DNA of 64,000 bases from Nothophaeocryptopus gaeumannii (GCA_031771865.1 JASISA010000001.1:2480001-2544000); one strand, 5' to 3'. Counted from the first letter of the stretch, positions 42,514 through 53,615 are shown. The notes: a model not told the origin generated them from the letters alone. Translations and numbers: made by a program.

Positions 42514-44343
42514 CTACGAGATGTTCGTCGTTTTGGCACGAGGTCGGCTGGGCAGCGCTTGTTGGCCGCGGTTAGCAGGGGTATATGAGAGGTCATCGAC
42601 TGACATTGATATCCTCCGCGCAACACCAGCTAGCTGTGGGTCGTTCTCGGCTTCTCTCGATGCGCGCTTCAAAGCCTCATCACGAGCATTCTCGGAGCTT
42701 CTTCGCACCTCTTCGTGGCTTGGCGGCAGTCGTTCATTTTGAATGTCCACCTTACGGGCGTCTTCAAACGAGGTGATGGCCTGCTTGATGCCTTCCGCAC
42801 CCAGCATGAGAGTTCCGGCTGGGAGGCGTCCACCAGATGCTGTCTTGAGTTCCGTCACTCGCTCCGACTCCTCACGTAGGACCTGGAAGACACGCGACAG
42901 ACGACCGATGGCCAGGATCTTGTTCTTGATCGCCCGGCGCTTGTACTCGGTACTATCCGGATCCATGCCCGATGTCGATTGTGTTCCAGTCAAAGGTGGC
43001 GATGATGGTCCTGATGAGAGTGGGGTGTCGTCCTCCAGCTCCTCCTTGCTGCAAGTGTTGAGAATGGCGATCAGCATATCGGTGATCTTCTCTCCGACGA
43101 AAGGAAGAGACCAAGTAAAGACGTCCATGAAGTTTGGCAGCCAGTACGGGTGGGGTGTGCAGTTGAACTGTCTAATGTTCATGACGTTATTCTCGTACTT
43201 CAAGACAGCGGCCTTGTTGTTATACACATCCAGATAGTTGGGCGCGGAGAAGATGGTCATTACTGATGGGAAGCCTGTCGTTCTCGTCTTTCTGTACATA
43301 CGGTACCCGGCGTCCTGCGCTTCGTGGGCACGAATAATGGAAAGCAGGTTGTTTTTCTCCAGGAAAGCGCATGCGGCTGGGTAAGAGAAGAAGTAAGAGC
43401 ATCCTCGGACGTGGTTGTGAATGAAGTATTCCTGCGTCTTCTCCTGGCCAAACTCTTCCAACGGATCAGCCCAAAGGATGTCGCACATCAGTCCGTGGGT
43501 CGGAGGCTCCCTAAACCGGTCCAGTGCCTTGATGTCTTCAAGGGTATGCAGTTCCGGGCTCAGTCCTCCGTGAATGCAGAGGAACTGCTTGTTCATGACG
43601 GCAGCCAGTGGCAGAGAGCAGAAAGACTCCATGCATGCTTCATACACCTTCTCGCTGTATTTGTGCTTGCACTCCAGCTTGAAGGTGAAGTAGTCGGTCA
43701 AATGTCTGCACTCATGGTTGCCTCGCAGCAGCCAGAGGGTGTTGGGATACCACATCTTCAATGCCCACAGGTACAGCACGCATTCGATCGAGAAGTATCC
43801 ACGATCGACGTAATCTCCCAAGAACAGATATCTCGTCTCTGCAGGGTCACCGCCCACTTCGAAGAGCTTCATCAGGTCAAAGTACTGTCCGTGGATATCA
43901 CCGCAGACTGTAATGGGCGCATCCATTTCAAGCAAGTTGGGCTCTGCGCGCAAGAGCTGTGTGCCAGAGTTGATGATCCATAATGCTTGCTCTTCTGTGA
44001 GGCGACCTTCGCGGTAGAGGTGCTGCTTCAAGAACTGAAGATTCGGCTTCGATCGGTCTGTCGGCGAGAGGATCTGGTCTTCGGTGGGCACGTTGAAGGC
44101 GGGCGCTTGCACGTCTGTTGAAATGTAATGTCAGTGGGCAGCTCTTGCCATTGCGAGGATTGAATCTGGTGTGGTGCAGAAGAAGATATGACATGACGCA
44201 CCTTTGCAGACTCGGTCGTGAGTGCTCACTTGAGTCCCATCCTCCATAGTGTGCAGTGTGAAGTCAATCTCGGGGATCTGCTTCTTATTCTGGACTGCGC
44301 GCATGGCATTGTCGATGTATTGGTCTTGGTCGGACCCGTCCAT
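42514..44343 (-). CDS. cnaA: calcineurin catalytic subunit A (PP2B phosphatase)
   Basis: The model is complement(42514..44114, 44202..44343), 580 residues from ATG 44343. An 87-base intron (GTGCGT at 44201, CAACAG at 44115) joins RVCK to DVQAPAF, as in known fungal calcineurins. The metallophosphatase motifs are intact: GDIHGQ (about 119), GDYVDRG (about 147), GNHE (about 179). Next come the calcineurin-B-binding helix, a basic calmodulin-binding helix (KNKILAIGRLSRVFQVLREE, about 440-460) and the autoinhibitory segment ITSFEDARKVDIQNERLPP (about 494-512). The enzyme is a Ca2+/calmodulin-activated Ser/Thr phosphatase in the cytosol that controls Crz1-type transcription factors, stress tolerance and hyphal growth. 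Length and domain order are normal, and a Ser/Arg-rich tail completes the protein. Confidence 0.95.
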
Positions 44344-45490
44344 GCTGGGCAACTCGTTTCTCGTTTATAAGGAGCGACTGTTACTCGTGGACGAGCGGTG
44401 GAAGAGGTATTTGCGGGTGGCAGAGTCGTCGAGTCGTAAAGCAAGGTCCCAGACGGCGGCGGATGGAAGGGATAGCTTGCTCTTGTGGTGTGCGCACTCG
44501 ACTCAATTGGCGTCTTGGGAGTGGCGGGGTGGGGAGAACGGTCAACCGGTGAAGCTCGATGTCGTCGCAAGGGTCGCTGTCGCTAGTACTCGCTTCGTCG
44601 GTGTCAGCAGAAAAGCGGTAAGGCTATGAAGCTGAAGTCTGGGCTGAGATCTGATCAACAGGAGAAGGTGCCTAGCGGGAGTCCACAATTGGATTTCTGC
44701 GTTGGTGACGAGCGAAGTGCAACAACTCTCCGCCTCCAAGGCTGACACACTACGACACGAGAAAGGAGCCGGGGCCACCACTCCAGCCAGCCAATCAGCA
44801 GCGGTCGGAGTGAATATGGCTCGTGCTGACTTGAAGCCCACCCGCGGGGTCAAAAGTGGCCGGATTGGGATGGAGATCAAAGTGAATGAGCAGGACTAGA
44901 AGAATTGGTGAGGGCTGGGATGAGAAGATTGCTGGAAGGGGAAGATAGAAGGGAAATACAAGTACGTCCGATCCGATGATGCTGTCATGACCGTGAGAGT
45001 TCCGTGATAGCTCCTGATGTCTTCGGCACGGCACATTGACCTTTCCAGTCTGCTTCAGAGGAGCATACATCTTCACTATCACATGACTGTCACATGCATG
45101 CGAGCTGCTAGGTCGATGGGAAGTGAAGTAGAGAAGGAGACGGCAAACCGAAGCCGTTTCACGTGAGAAGCCGACCGATTTGCATGCCGCATCGATCTTG
45201 CTCAACATCTCACTTTCCCACGGTACGGTCTAGAACGATCTGCTCCAGGCAATTTCAGCAGAGCGGACGCCGCTTCTTTCTCTCATCGCCGACTGCAAGA
45301 ACAGACTCGTCCAAGCCAAGTCAGTCCAATCTCAACCAAGAGCCGTGATTGCTCCGCGACAACAATCTTGACTGGACACTGCTTAGACCTTCGACACGAC
45401 CCAGTCAATTATTGACGATATCGACGTGTAGTCCCATCAAACTCAATCAATTCAGCTCCACCACTTCACAACAACACCTCTGCCGCCAAC
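44344..45490. other. divergent promoter region of calcineurin A and Dcp1
   Basis: No supported gene. A CCAAT box sits near 44789 on the plus strand (CCAATCAGCAG). The stretch before the Dcp1 ATG (45400-45490) is rich in C/A and T, typical of fungal 5' UTRs. Short frames here are poor in protein-like features. Confidence 0.45.
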
Positions 45491-46648
45491 ATGACCAAAT
45501 GGGTTATACCGCCAGCCTTCGCCGACCAGGCTAATGACAACACCACCATCAATAAGAGAAATATGCCCGCCAAACGCAATACCACCCGCAAAGCCTCCGC
45601 TGCGCCCCAACAAGTCGCCCACCAACAAATGACATCCGACTACGACACCGACACAGCAAACTACACCGACACCGCCATCCCCGACATCCAAAATATCCCC
45701 GCCCCTCCCGTTCGCTCCAACGAAGAACTCAACCTCCTAGTCCTACGCCGCTGGTACCCTTCCATCGAATCCATCCTCTTCATAGCGCCCTTCTCAGTCC
45801 TGTACTCTTGGGCAGAAAGCACATCCCAGTGGGACAAATGCGAAACACAAGGGACACTATTCATTGTTCAACTGCAGAGCTATGGAGCGCCGAGGTATCG
45901 CGTGGTGATTCTGAACAGAAAGAACCCGGAGAATTGGGGCTTTGACATGGAGACTTTGGACACCGTGCAATTCACGGACGAGTTTGTGATTGTCCAGAAA
46001 GTGGATGAGAACGGGGAGGAGCAGGTCTATGGTATTTGGATATACCCGGGTGATGGGGAGGTTCCGACTACGAGGGAGCAGGTTCAGAGTATTATCACGG
46101 ATTGTGCAACGGCTGTGGAGGCGTATAGTGCATTGGAGGAAGAAGGGGAACGAGCATTTGAGGAGGACGCTGAGAACGGAGGGGCGTATGAGTATGGGAT
46201 GGATGGTGGAGCAAATGATCAGCAGCATACGATGCCATTCCAGCAACTAGAGCAACATCACCCTGCGCCTCCAGTACAGCAACAAGCCGAGGCCGCTGGA
46301 CGGTCGATCGACCTTGCGACGCTCTTTGGGAAGCCTCAAGCGCAAGAGCAGGCGTATGCGCAACATCCACCACAACAACTTCATGCCGACGTCGCGACTC
46401 CGCCACTACACGGACAGGTGTCAGGGACTCCCGCTGTCATGCAAAACTACCCTTATGCTCCTCGATTCTCTTCAACACCGGACACCGACTTCTTTCGCGG
46501 CTCGGCTAGCCCAGGAGCACCATTTCAACAACAGAGCGTGCCACCTCCTCCGCAGCAGCATGCGTCAATACAGCAACACGCACAGCCACCGCAAAGTAGC
46601 CAGCAGAACTTACTGCTCGATTTGTTTAAGAATGCGAAGAAAGGATGA
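45491..46648 (+). CDS. DCP1: mRNA-decapping enzyme subunit 1 (Dcp1)
   Basis: This 385-residue intronless frame starts at ATG 45491 (context CCAACATGACC). Residues 75-220 form the EVH1-type Dcp1 domain: LNLLVLRRWYPSIESILFIA, VLYSWAESTSQWDKCETQGT, LFIVQL, RYRVVILNRKNPENW and YGIWIYPGDGE. Dcp1 binds and activates the Dcp2 hydrolase that removes the m7G cap, feeding 5'-to-3' mRNA decay in cytoplasmic P-bodies. A basic, low-complexity N-terminus (MPAKRNTTRKASAAPQQ) and a long Gln/Pro-rich C-terminal half ending in a hydrophobic LLLDLFKNAKKG helix extend it well beyond the yeast protein. Such extensions are usual in filamentous fungi, and the terminal helix may serve as a trimerisation or partner-binding motif (inference). 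Confidence 0.9.
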   Translation: MTKWVIPPAFADQANDNTTINKRNMPAKRNTTRKASAAPQQVAHQQMTSDYDTDTANYTDTAIPDIQNIPAPPVRSNEELNLLVLRRWYPSIESILFIAPFSVLYSWAESTSQWDKCETQGTLFIVQLQSYGAPRYRVVILNRKNPENWGFDMETLDTVQFTDEFVIVQKVDENGEEQVYGIWIYPGDGEVPTTREQVQSIITDCATAVEAYSALEEEGERAFEEDAENGGAYEYGMDGGANDQQHTMPFQQLEQHHPAPPVQQQAEAAGRSIDLATLFGKPQAQEQAYAQHPPQQLHADVATPPLHGQVSGTPAVMQNYPYAPRFSSTPDTDFFRGSASPGAPFQQQSVPPPPQQHASIQQHAQPPQSSQQNLLLDLFKNAKKG

Positions 46649-47234
46649 ACGGTCCTTCTTACTTTTGATCAGCGGCACAGAGTAACGACAAAAAGCATTC
46701 GGCCGCATTGAGTCGAAGATCAAAAGCAGGTCTGGTGGTCACACGTGACAAATTTTACGCTGCCAATCGATCGGACGAGCGATGGAGTCCACGCCGACAT
46801 ATCGGTCATCATGAGTACTCCCATTTGCCATCATGGATGGTAGAATGTCGCGTTGGTAATTTTCATCAACATATACAAATTACTTCCAGCTGATACAGAT
46901 ATAGAGTACGTGGGCTGGATATCACTCACTTCTGGAGCGGAACGATCTGAAGCCATCAGTACTGGATAGTACAGCAGGCTCGAGGGCTAGAGTCTTTGTG
47001 GCACTCTGTAGATGAACAGATCAATAATGTCATTGTCTATCCACCGAAAAAAGACCCTTTGTTTCGATACAACCCTTAGTGCCTCTCTATGAAGGAACAC
47101 GATTCCCCTTCTCCTTTCACGATCACGTTCCTACCTTCGAAAACATCTACGTCTGTCAGCAGACTTCCAGAACTCCCAATTCATAGCACCTTTAGCACTT
47201 ACGCAGTAGAACTGAGCCGCGAGATATCGTAGGC
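46649..47234. other. intergenic, no gene seen
   Basis: 3' flank of Dcp1 and 5' flank of the tandem family. Only short frames. Confidence 0.5.
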
Positions 47235-47684
47235 ATGGCAAAGATGAGTCTCAAATCCGTCCTTGTCCATCTTGAAGACACTCTTGAGCAGATGGCTCGC
47301 TCGCAAGACGACGCTCATATCTTCCAAGATCAGCTGAGGAGCTCGAAGCCCGACGCTGTTCTTGAGCACTTCCGTCCTCTACTAGAAGCCGACATCCCCC
47401 CCGACCCGATCTTTTCAGAAGAGATTGTTGACATGTTGATCGATGATATCGCCGCAAGCCAAATGGATGACGACGATCGAGGTATGTCGGAAGAGTTTGA
47501 GGCTTTTCTTGGTGTTTGGTTTGAGAAGGCTGTTGAGAGGGTTTTGAAGGAGCAGCGAAGAGCTGAGAGGAGAGCTACAAAAGCACAAATGAGTGAGATG
47601 GCGGAGGTTTTTGAGAAGATGGGTATTTGCGGGCAGGAGGATAGTGGACACGAGGTGAGTAATGAGGATAGGATGGAGGAGTGA
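47235..47684 (+). CDS. tandem unknown family, copy 1
   Basis: 149 residues from ATG 47235, intronless. It is acidic and mostly helical. The segment EEFEAFLGVWFEKAVERVLKE aligns in position with DFVTMWLTRAVNFLAERK of copy 2 and VFLMTWCQRAVNFVGERR of copy 3, and the preceding EEIVDMLIDDIAAS matches LFQIIADDVE and LMLIDIVINR. It lacks the Cys/His block (HWH..EL) that ends copies 2 and 3, and it is shorter at the N-terminus. No signal peptide or membrane segment. Function unknown. Confidence 0.6.
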   Translation: MAKMSLKSVLVHLEDTLEQMARSQDDAHIFQDQLRSSKPDAVLEHFRPLLEADIPPDPIFSEEIVDMLIDDIAASQMDDDDRGMSEEFEAFLGVWFEKAVERVLKEQRRAERRATKAQMSEMAEVFEKMGICGQEDSGHEVSNEDRMEE

Positions 47685-47855
47685 GGCTAATACAAATCAC
47701 AAATCTGCGAATGTATCTCCTGGAATTTGATCTAAATGCAACGTGACTACTCGCAACACAACTATTTATCTTTGGTTGCTCGCCACGGTTTCACGTTCTC
47801 TCAATGCTCCTTCTAAGGTCAAGCTACGTTCCGTACCAGCTCACACAAAGAAACA

Positions 47856-48620
47856 ATGGCATTTTCACCAGCCTCGTCTTTGTTCAACGACACACGACAT
47901 CTCGCACCCAGGAATCATCACCAGACCTGGGACCCAAGATTCCGTCTATTCCTCGACCTCAATATCTTCGCAGACGCACAAACGGCGCACCGGGACTCAA
48001 CCAAAATTGACTCAATCAAGATGTACACTGTCCTACGCGAATCCCACTGGTACAAACTCGATCACTCTCCCTCACCAATTTTTACAATCGACGTCCGCCC
48101 AAAACACATCCTCGCCGCGCTTGATGCGTCCTTTGACGGGCTACGTCGTCAAGGTCCGGAGATCTTCAGCCTTGTCGACGTTGCTGATACGGATAAAGTT
48201 CGAAACCTTGAGAAGCACTACCAGACAGTGTTTAGAGATCTGGAAATGACTATCAGAATGACTGGGTATGAATTGTTCCAAATCATTGCGGACGACGTGG
48301 AGCGCCACCTGAAGGATGAAGGGGATCTCATTCGAGACTTCGTCACGATGTGGTTGACTCGAGCAGTCAACTTCCTAGCAGAGAGGAAGTGCAAGGTGGT
48401 GGGCTGTGGGAAGGGGAGGACGCATTGGCATGGGCAGGAGCTGGTCTACTGCGTGGCGAAGAAAATCACAGGCGAACGACAACAGGCTGAGCTGAAATAT
48501 ATCGAGGGTGCTATGGGCGAAATGGCGCTGGAGCAGCACATGGGCGTTGATGAGCTTGGAGCACGGATGGAGAAGATGAAGACTTGGGGGAGTGATGGAG
48601 ACGATAAGATGATTGAATGA
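47856..48620 (+). CDS. tandem unknown family, copy 2 (longest, intact)
   Basis: 254 residues from ATG 47856, intronless. The N-terminal segment NDTRHLAPRNHHQTWDPRFR is followed by a block with HWYKLDHSPSPIFTIDVRP, the central helices and the signature FVTMWLTRAVNFLAERKCKV. It then has VGCGKGRTHWHGQELVYC, a Cys/His arrangement that could bind a metal, and a charged tail. Its closest relative is the broken copy 3 downstream. The three genes lie in the same orientation with spacers of 171 and 162 bases, so they arose by tandem duplication. Function unknown; I recognise no named domain. Confidence 0.65.
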   Translation: MAFSPASSLFNDTRHLAPRNHHQTWDPRFRLFLDLNIFADAQTAHRDSTKIDSIKMYTVLRESHWYKLDHSPSPIFTIDVRPKHILAALDASFDGLRRQGPEIFSLVDVADTDKVRNLEKHYQTVFRDLEMTIRMTGYELFQIIADDVERHLKDEGDLIRDFVTMWLTRAVNFLAERKCKVVGCGKGRTHWHGQELVYCVAKKITGERQQAELKYIEGAMGEMALEQHMGVDELGARMEKMKTWGSDGDDKMIE

Positions 48621-48782
48621 GATTGATACCAAAGCGCAGACTGGATTCGTGATAGACATGAAGATGTACTTCTCGCTTCTCCAATGCTCTCTCCTGACCG
48701 ACTCTCTCAGCCGCGGATTGTCTGTCGCGCATCTAGACAAAGAGACAATGCCTTGGTTGCAATCTCCTCCCCTCGCGTGAAC

Positions 48783-49431
48783 ATGAACCCCGACACACGA
48801 CACTTGCCCGCATGATCAAAGCGAAGATGCCCTGTTCCTCGGACTGTTCCCAATTCCACTCCACAAATACCAACGCACGAACCATGAGTTTCCACAAGCA
48901 CACGCTCACACCCACTGGGCCCTCCTTGATCATACACCCTCCACCACCCCAATTGAACTTCGCTTTCGTCAGCTGCTTCTCGCTCTACAATTGTCCCTGG
49001 ATAGTATCCGCTGGCACAGCCGTCTCATACCCGAAGTCCGCACCCTGGCTAACGGACCCAGAGCAAAGACGATCCTCAACCATCTGGAAACCGTTCTCGG
49101 CCGGCTGGCTCAAGATGTCGCCTTCAAAATTTCTGCTGACAAATTGAAGCTCATGCTCATCGATATCGTCATCAATCGCTTCTTTCTTGACCATGAGATG
49201 AGCACGGCCATGGAAGTGTTCTTGATGACCTGGTGTCAACGAGCCGTCAACTTCGTCGGCGAGAGGAGATGCACCGCGGGTGGAGAGGAGCATGAGGGCT
49301 TGCATTGGCATTTGGATGAGTTGTGGTGTACTGGGAGCAGTTAGAAGGAGGAAGACGATATGGGCAACGACACGCTGGAGGAGTTGATGAGGATGACGGG
49401 GCTTGCTGGTGATGGGATGGATGTTGATTAG
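48783..49431 (+). pseudogene. tandem unknown family, copy 3, frameshift plus stop
   Basis: ATG 48783 starts NPDTRHLPA, matching the N-terminus of copy 2, but stops at 48813-48815. The next frame carries the rest of the protein: HWALLDHTPSTTPIELRFRQ, TILNHLETVLGRL, VFLMTWCQRAVNFVGERRC and LHWHLDELWC. That frame stops at TAG 49342-49344 and then continues in the same frame (KEEDDMGNDTLEELMRMTGL) to TAG 49429-49431, where copy 2 has its own charged tail. One frameshift and one premature stop therefore separate it from a working gene. Confidence 0.7.
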
Positions 49432-50064
49432 GAGGGTAGGAGGAGGTGAGTTCTCTTCGTTTCGCAGACTTTCTCCCATCGACAATCGACGCTAAGAGAG
49501 GGAGTGATAGGACTTGCATTAGATTTCGTTCCTATAGGACCTCTCGATCGATGTTACCGAGTCTTCCCTCTTTCCATACCAAGCCAAATCTCATATTGAC
49601 ATCTAATGCAGTACGCACTTCAATCCTTCATATAATAGTATATTAAGCGCAATGTACGGATCCGTTGTCGCTGAAGTAGTCGGGAGTGTACGAACAATCA
49701 GGAGAAGAGGACCAAAACAGTAAAGTTGAACGGCTTCACGAATCCCAGCGACGGTCGATCCTGCACTACGCCCCGTGAGTTGTTCTTGCTTGTCTCTTCA
49801 AGCTGCGAGCCGCCGCTTCATCTCATCCGGGAGAACCAGAGTATCGTCCGGGCCGTCGACCAACTCGAAGAAGACTATACAGGGAGCTGCGGCACAAGAT
49901 CTGCATTCTAAGACGCACCTGAGGTCAACTTCTTTTGCTCTGCTTGAACAATCTCTCTCCGGCGTGGACCATCATTCACACCTAGGATTTCCTCTCAGGT
50001 CACACGGAGGACCTGGCATGATGGAGGTCTGCAACACGCTCGCTCATGATCCCTCTCTGTTTAC
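49432..50064. other. intergenic, no gene seen
   Basis: AT-richer than the surroundings around 49590-49680. No supported frame. Confidence 0.5.
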
Positions 50065-50460
50065 TCAATGACCGCCCAGGCGCGGAGGGTCGGCCGGGTC
50101 AATCTCCTGCGTTTGAGGCAGACTATCACATACCGCTGAAGGTGTTGAAGTCGCATCTGAAGATGTAAGCATGGTCACTGCTGATGAGAGCCATTGGTGG
50201 CGGCGTTCTTGATGTCGCTTTCGCCAGAATTCAAAGTCTGCGTGGAACGTATTCACCCTAGAAACTCGGGAGTCTTCGTTAGTCGTAACGCTTAAGGTAA
50301 TGGGAGAGGTGATGTCGGTGAACGCAACAGCTTTGGGATCGCCGAACTCCTTGTTCGTTCCCACAGAGACCGCGATCTCCCTTGAGAGACCACATGTGTT
50401 GATCTGAAGCTCGACTGCTGTAGATGCGACAGCTAAAGCATCCTCTTGGCTCACGCACAC
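50065..50460 (-). CDS. doubtful ORF overlapping a duplicated region
   Basis: A 131-codon minus-strand frame includes CGLSREIAVSVGTNKEFGDP and SPITLSVTTNEDSRVSRVN, which look like beta-strands of a real protein. Its start is not an ATG. The region also contains a duplication that is protein-like on the plus strand, so this may be a remnant on either strand. Confidence 0.25.
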   Translation of the reverse strand: MCVSQEDALAVASTAVELQINTCGLSREIAVSVGTNKEFGDPKAVAFTDITSPITLSVTTNEDSRVSRVNTFHADFEFWRKRHQERRHQWLSSAVTMLTSSDATSTPSAVCDSLPQTQEIDPADPPRLGGH

Positions 50461-50488
50461 TCAAAGGTCGGCCGGGTCAATCTCCTGC
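50088..50488. repeat. direct duplication, 378 bases apart
   Basis: The 23-base sequence starting GGTCGGCCGGGTCAATCTCC occurs at 50088-50110 and at 50466-50488. Similarity fades over the following 80 bases: plus-strand RPGQSPAFEA and RPGQSPAYEA, then related GVEVASEDVS and DVEVLFEYADV with a frame change in one copy. It looks like an old partial gene duplication, now decayed. Confidence 0.7.
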
Positions 50489-50877
50489 TTACGAAGCAAC
50501 GTCACCTCCCACCCCGGGCGACGTTGAAGTCCTCTTTGAGTATGCTGATGTGGCCACCGGCGGCCTGCTTTCTATAGCTTCCTGTACCAAGGTTGTCCGT
50601 CTCACTACTTTGATCTCCGATGGGTCAAGGGAATTGGCGGGGAAGTACCTGGCGGCAGCCACTGCGATACGGATGAGAGGTCCGATTTCTGGACTGTTCG
50701 AAAAACGAGAGTATCAAGTATCAAGTCTCTCCCATTTTTTTTCTTGCTTTTTCCGTATTTATAGTTAATCCATGCCTCCAGACTGCTCGGATATACTTCT
50801 AGTTTCAAACTCGCCCGACCGCGTGCCGCCTTTCGATGCGGGTACCCACTCCATCCTTCTCCATCAGAGAAGCTCTC

Positions 50878-51994
50878 TTACGCATGCAGTCTAATCGCAA
50901 TCTTCTCCTCTTGTTCCTCATACAAGTTGTGCTGCCACACATGGCCAACTTCCCCATCCTCATCGTCTACTGCTTCCTCATCATCGCTTTCAAACTCCGC
51001 ATCAAGCTCCGAGTCCCTCATCTCTAGCTTACGAAGTGGGAAATGCTCATCATCCCCATCATCCTCCAGATCCGACTCGCTATAATCCCGCACCTTCGTA
51101 GCGGCCTTTCGTAGAGGACGACGCATTGCAATACTGCGGGAGTCCTCCCGCCGAGCCCGGTGTCCCTCGAAAAGCCGGGAGCGAGGAGCTTCATCTTCCC
51201 ACTCCAACTCATCCTCCGCATCATCATCAGATACGAAGTATCTGAGCTTCAGATGCTCTTTGCAGTCGCAAAGCATACGAGAGGAGGGTAACCGCATCGT
51301 AGCCTTCTCTGGCAAGACCTGGTTCCTCACCCATGGATCTGACAGGGGTATGTACTCCTCTACTTTGCGCCCTTTCCAGCTCCGGGACCTCCTGCACGGT
51401 TGTCGAGTCATCTTCTCTATGACGGAGAGAGGCTTCACGTCGTGACGAGGACGCTTGCGCTTGGGATCAGGCACGCGAATCCAGTTCGCCTGTCTTTTCT
51501 TTCGAATGTACTGGGCTATGATGCGCGGGTCGGATGCGAGGTGGCGGGCGTGGTAAGAAGATGTTTGACGGAGACGCTTTTGACGCGGAGGAGAGGCGAC
51601 CTCTTCGACGTCGTCCTTTTCCTCTCCATCGCTCGACATCAGGTCTACACCTGAGTCGTATGGATCCCTCTCCGATGCGTCAGAATCGGAATCGCAGTCA
51701 GAGTCGTCCATCTCATCATGCGATCGATTATGGCGCCGCGTGACTTTCTCACACTTATCATCGAGTCTGTCCAAGGGATCGTCTTCTTCCTGCTGCTATT
51801 CATCGTCATCGTCGATGAATTGCTCTTCTTCTCCGTCGCTTTCATCAATCACAACCCATCGGGACTGCTTTCTGGTAGCGCAGCCTTTGTCCACAGGATC
51901 GAAATTCCAGTCCCTTGCCCGCTGAGCCCAGTCATTTTTCTCTCTTCCCCTTCGCCATTTTCTCGACCTTTTGCCGAGCCATGAGGTGCTCCAT
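50878..51994 (-). pseudogene. unknown acidic nuclear-type protein gene, disrupted 5' part
   Basis: The long minus-strand frame to TGA 50878-50880 encodes a highly charged protein: acidic DDSDCDSDSDASERD, basic KKRQANWIRVPDPKRKRPRH and acidic DDDAEDELEWEDEAP. Upstream the frame continues through TAG 51796-51798 as KQSRWVVIDESDGEEEQFID and NDWAQRARDWNFDPV. ATG 51994 (MEHLMARQKVEKMAKGKRE) lies in the neighbouring frame and would join in place at the run of five T at 51935-51939 if the run were one base shorter. One frameshift and one stop, or an unrecognised 57-base intron removing the TAG (donor GTGATT, acceptor ATAG), could explain it. Basic and acidic tracts suggest a nuclear protein. Family unknown. 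Confidence 0.5.
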
Positions 51995-52766
51995 TCTGGC
52001 CTGCCGAGCGGCGAAATCGAGTGTTCCGTATGAAGATATCTTGACTTGTGATATGGGGTGTGCTTGTGAATGTGGTCTGAGCTTGAGGTGGGTTGGATTA
52101 CTCACTCAAAGTGGTAGTGCTTGCTGAGTGGTATGGGAAGCGCCTTGGTGAACGTGGTATCTGAGTATCGCTGTGAGATGCAACAATGTGTGGTAGTGGG
52201 AAAAGTTGAGAAGAGGAACGACAAGTGAGATCTTTATACTCATTCTCTCACTCTCTTACCTCGTGTCCTCAAGTTATCGTCAGCGTCTGTCCTCAGCTGG
52301 ACCATGGTGCAGGCTTATGGGTTGTCCTCGAGGCGCGGGAAGTAGCCAACTCATAGTCGGATGCGAGTCGTCTGAATTGTGATGAGGACACTGGGAGTCA
52401 CTGCCTGGCTGATCATGAATGATGGTTATAGGACAAGCGACGGTGGCGCTGGCATATGGTTGTTGGAGAAGTCTTGTGAAGCTTTTGTGTGCTTCGTGGA
52501 GAACGCGTTTCGGTGATGTGTAGAGTTCGCTCTTGCACACTCCCATGTGTCGTCACAGCTATATGACAACAAGGAAGGCAGGATCATACTGGCCCAGGAG
52601 CGAGGCTGCTGGCGCTGCTACAGCCAAGACATATCAGGAGTCTTGGCGCTGTCTTTCCGACCACAGCTTCGGTTTGGTTCGCCCAGCTAGGAAACGGTTT
52701 GAGAATAGTTGAGAACTTCAAGGCACGCTGGTATATTGCAAATGGTGATGCACATGCACTTGTTGT
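51995..52766. other. intergenic, only a doubtful small minus-strand ORF
   Basis: An 88-codon minus-strand frame from ATG 52546 (MGVCKSELYTSPKRV) has weak protein character and no recognisable family. Otherwise nothing is seen. Confidence 0.4.
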
Positions 52767-53615
52767 TTAGAACTGCAATGCATGATTAGCTACATATACC
52801 AACAACGCCTCGCTTGTCCTCACTTGGCCAAACAACCTCTCAAACCCACTTCTCCAGCCGATTGCGTCTTTCCATCTCCTCCATGCGCTTTTCGCAGCCT
52901 GACCCCTTTCAATCTCCTCGACCTCCTCAGGCCAGAGCGCAGAGCCGCCGGACAAGCTATCTGCCATAGCTCGCTGCACGGAGGGCTTTGCAAGCATTGC
53001 GTCGATCTCTTTTTGTCGCTTCTCAAAAAGGTATGCTGTCACGCCATGAGGAATGTCATCGAGACTGCGAGGATACTTGGCGCATGATGTTTGTTGTGTT
53101 TCGTGCTCGGGATCAAAGTAGCCGTGTGCAAGATTCTCTGCCATTGCATGTTGTTGCTCCTCAGCTCAGGAACGAGGCATACGGCTGGAGATAGGCTGAC
53201 GCTGAGGCTGGCTCGCGGTATTGCGCTGCGGAGGAGGCGCAGGAGCACAAGGTGGACTATTCTGACTTCCTGATCCATCCACACCATTCGGCCCTCCACC
53301 TTCAACGGTCCATTTCTCAGTCTCCGTCCAGCAGCCATCTTCGTGCAATACCCATGTCTTGGTCTGTTGAAGTCTGCGAAACACTCTGCCCTTGGCTATG
53401 CCGTCTGAGTCTGAGATTGGCACTCGGTGGATGGCAGATGTGTGTGGTGGATTAATATCGAAGCGCCGACTATGTAGAAGAGGTCTTGGCGCATTGACAA
53501 CAGGACCCGCCGATCGTGTGATTTGGGTGCCGAGCATTGTTGAACTCGTAATGCAGTTTATCAGTCCAATCTCCGAGTTGGCGATGTGAAGGTCCCGTAG
53601 TTGAGGTATTTGCAT
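52767..53615 (-). pseudogene. unknown gene split by in-frame TGA
   Basis: From ATG 53615 the frame encodes RRFDINPPHTSAIHRVPISD, RLQQTKTWVLHEDGCWTETE and a Pro/Gln-rich linker. It stops at TGA 53166-53168 and continues in the same frame (AEEQQHAMAENLAHGYFDPE) to a stop at 52767. The downstream half alone would start at ATG 53144 and give 125 residues, including DDIPHGVTAYLFEKRQKEID and WRRWKDAIGWRSGFERLFGQ. Together the two halves make about 282 codons. They could be two genes 22 bases apart, but the shared frame and continuous hydrophilic linker favour one interrupted gene. Family unknown. Confidence 0.45.

Noticed and set aside
52280..52546. 88-codon minus-strand ORF from ATG 52546
   Set aside because: No recognisable domain or neighbour link. 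It could be a real small gene, but the sequence alone does not support it.
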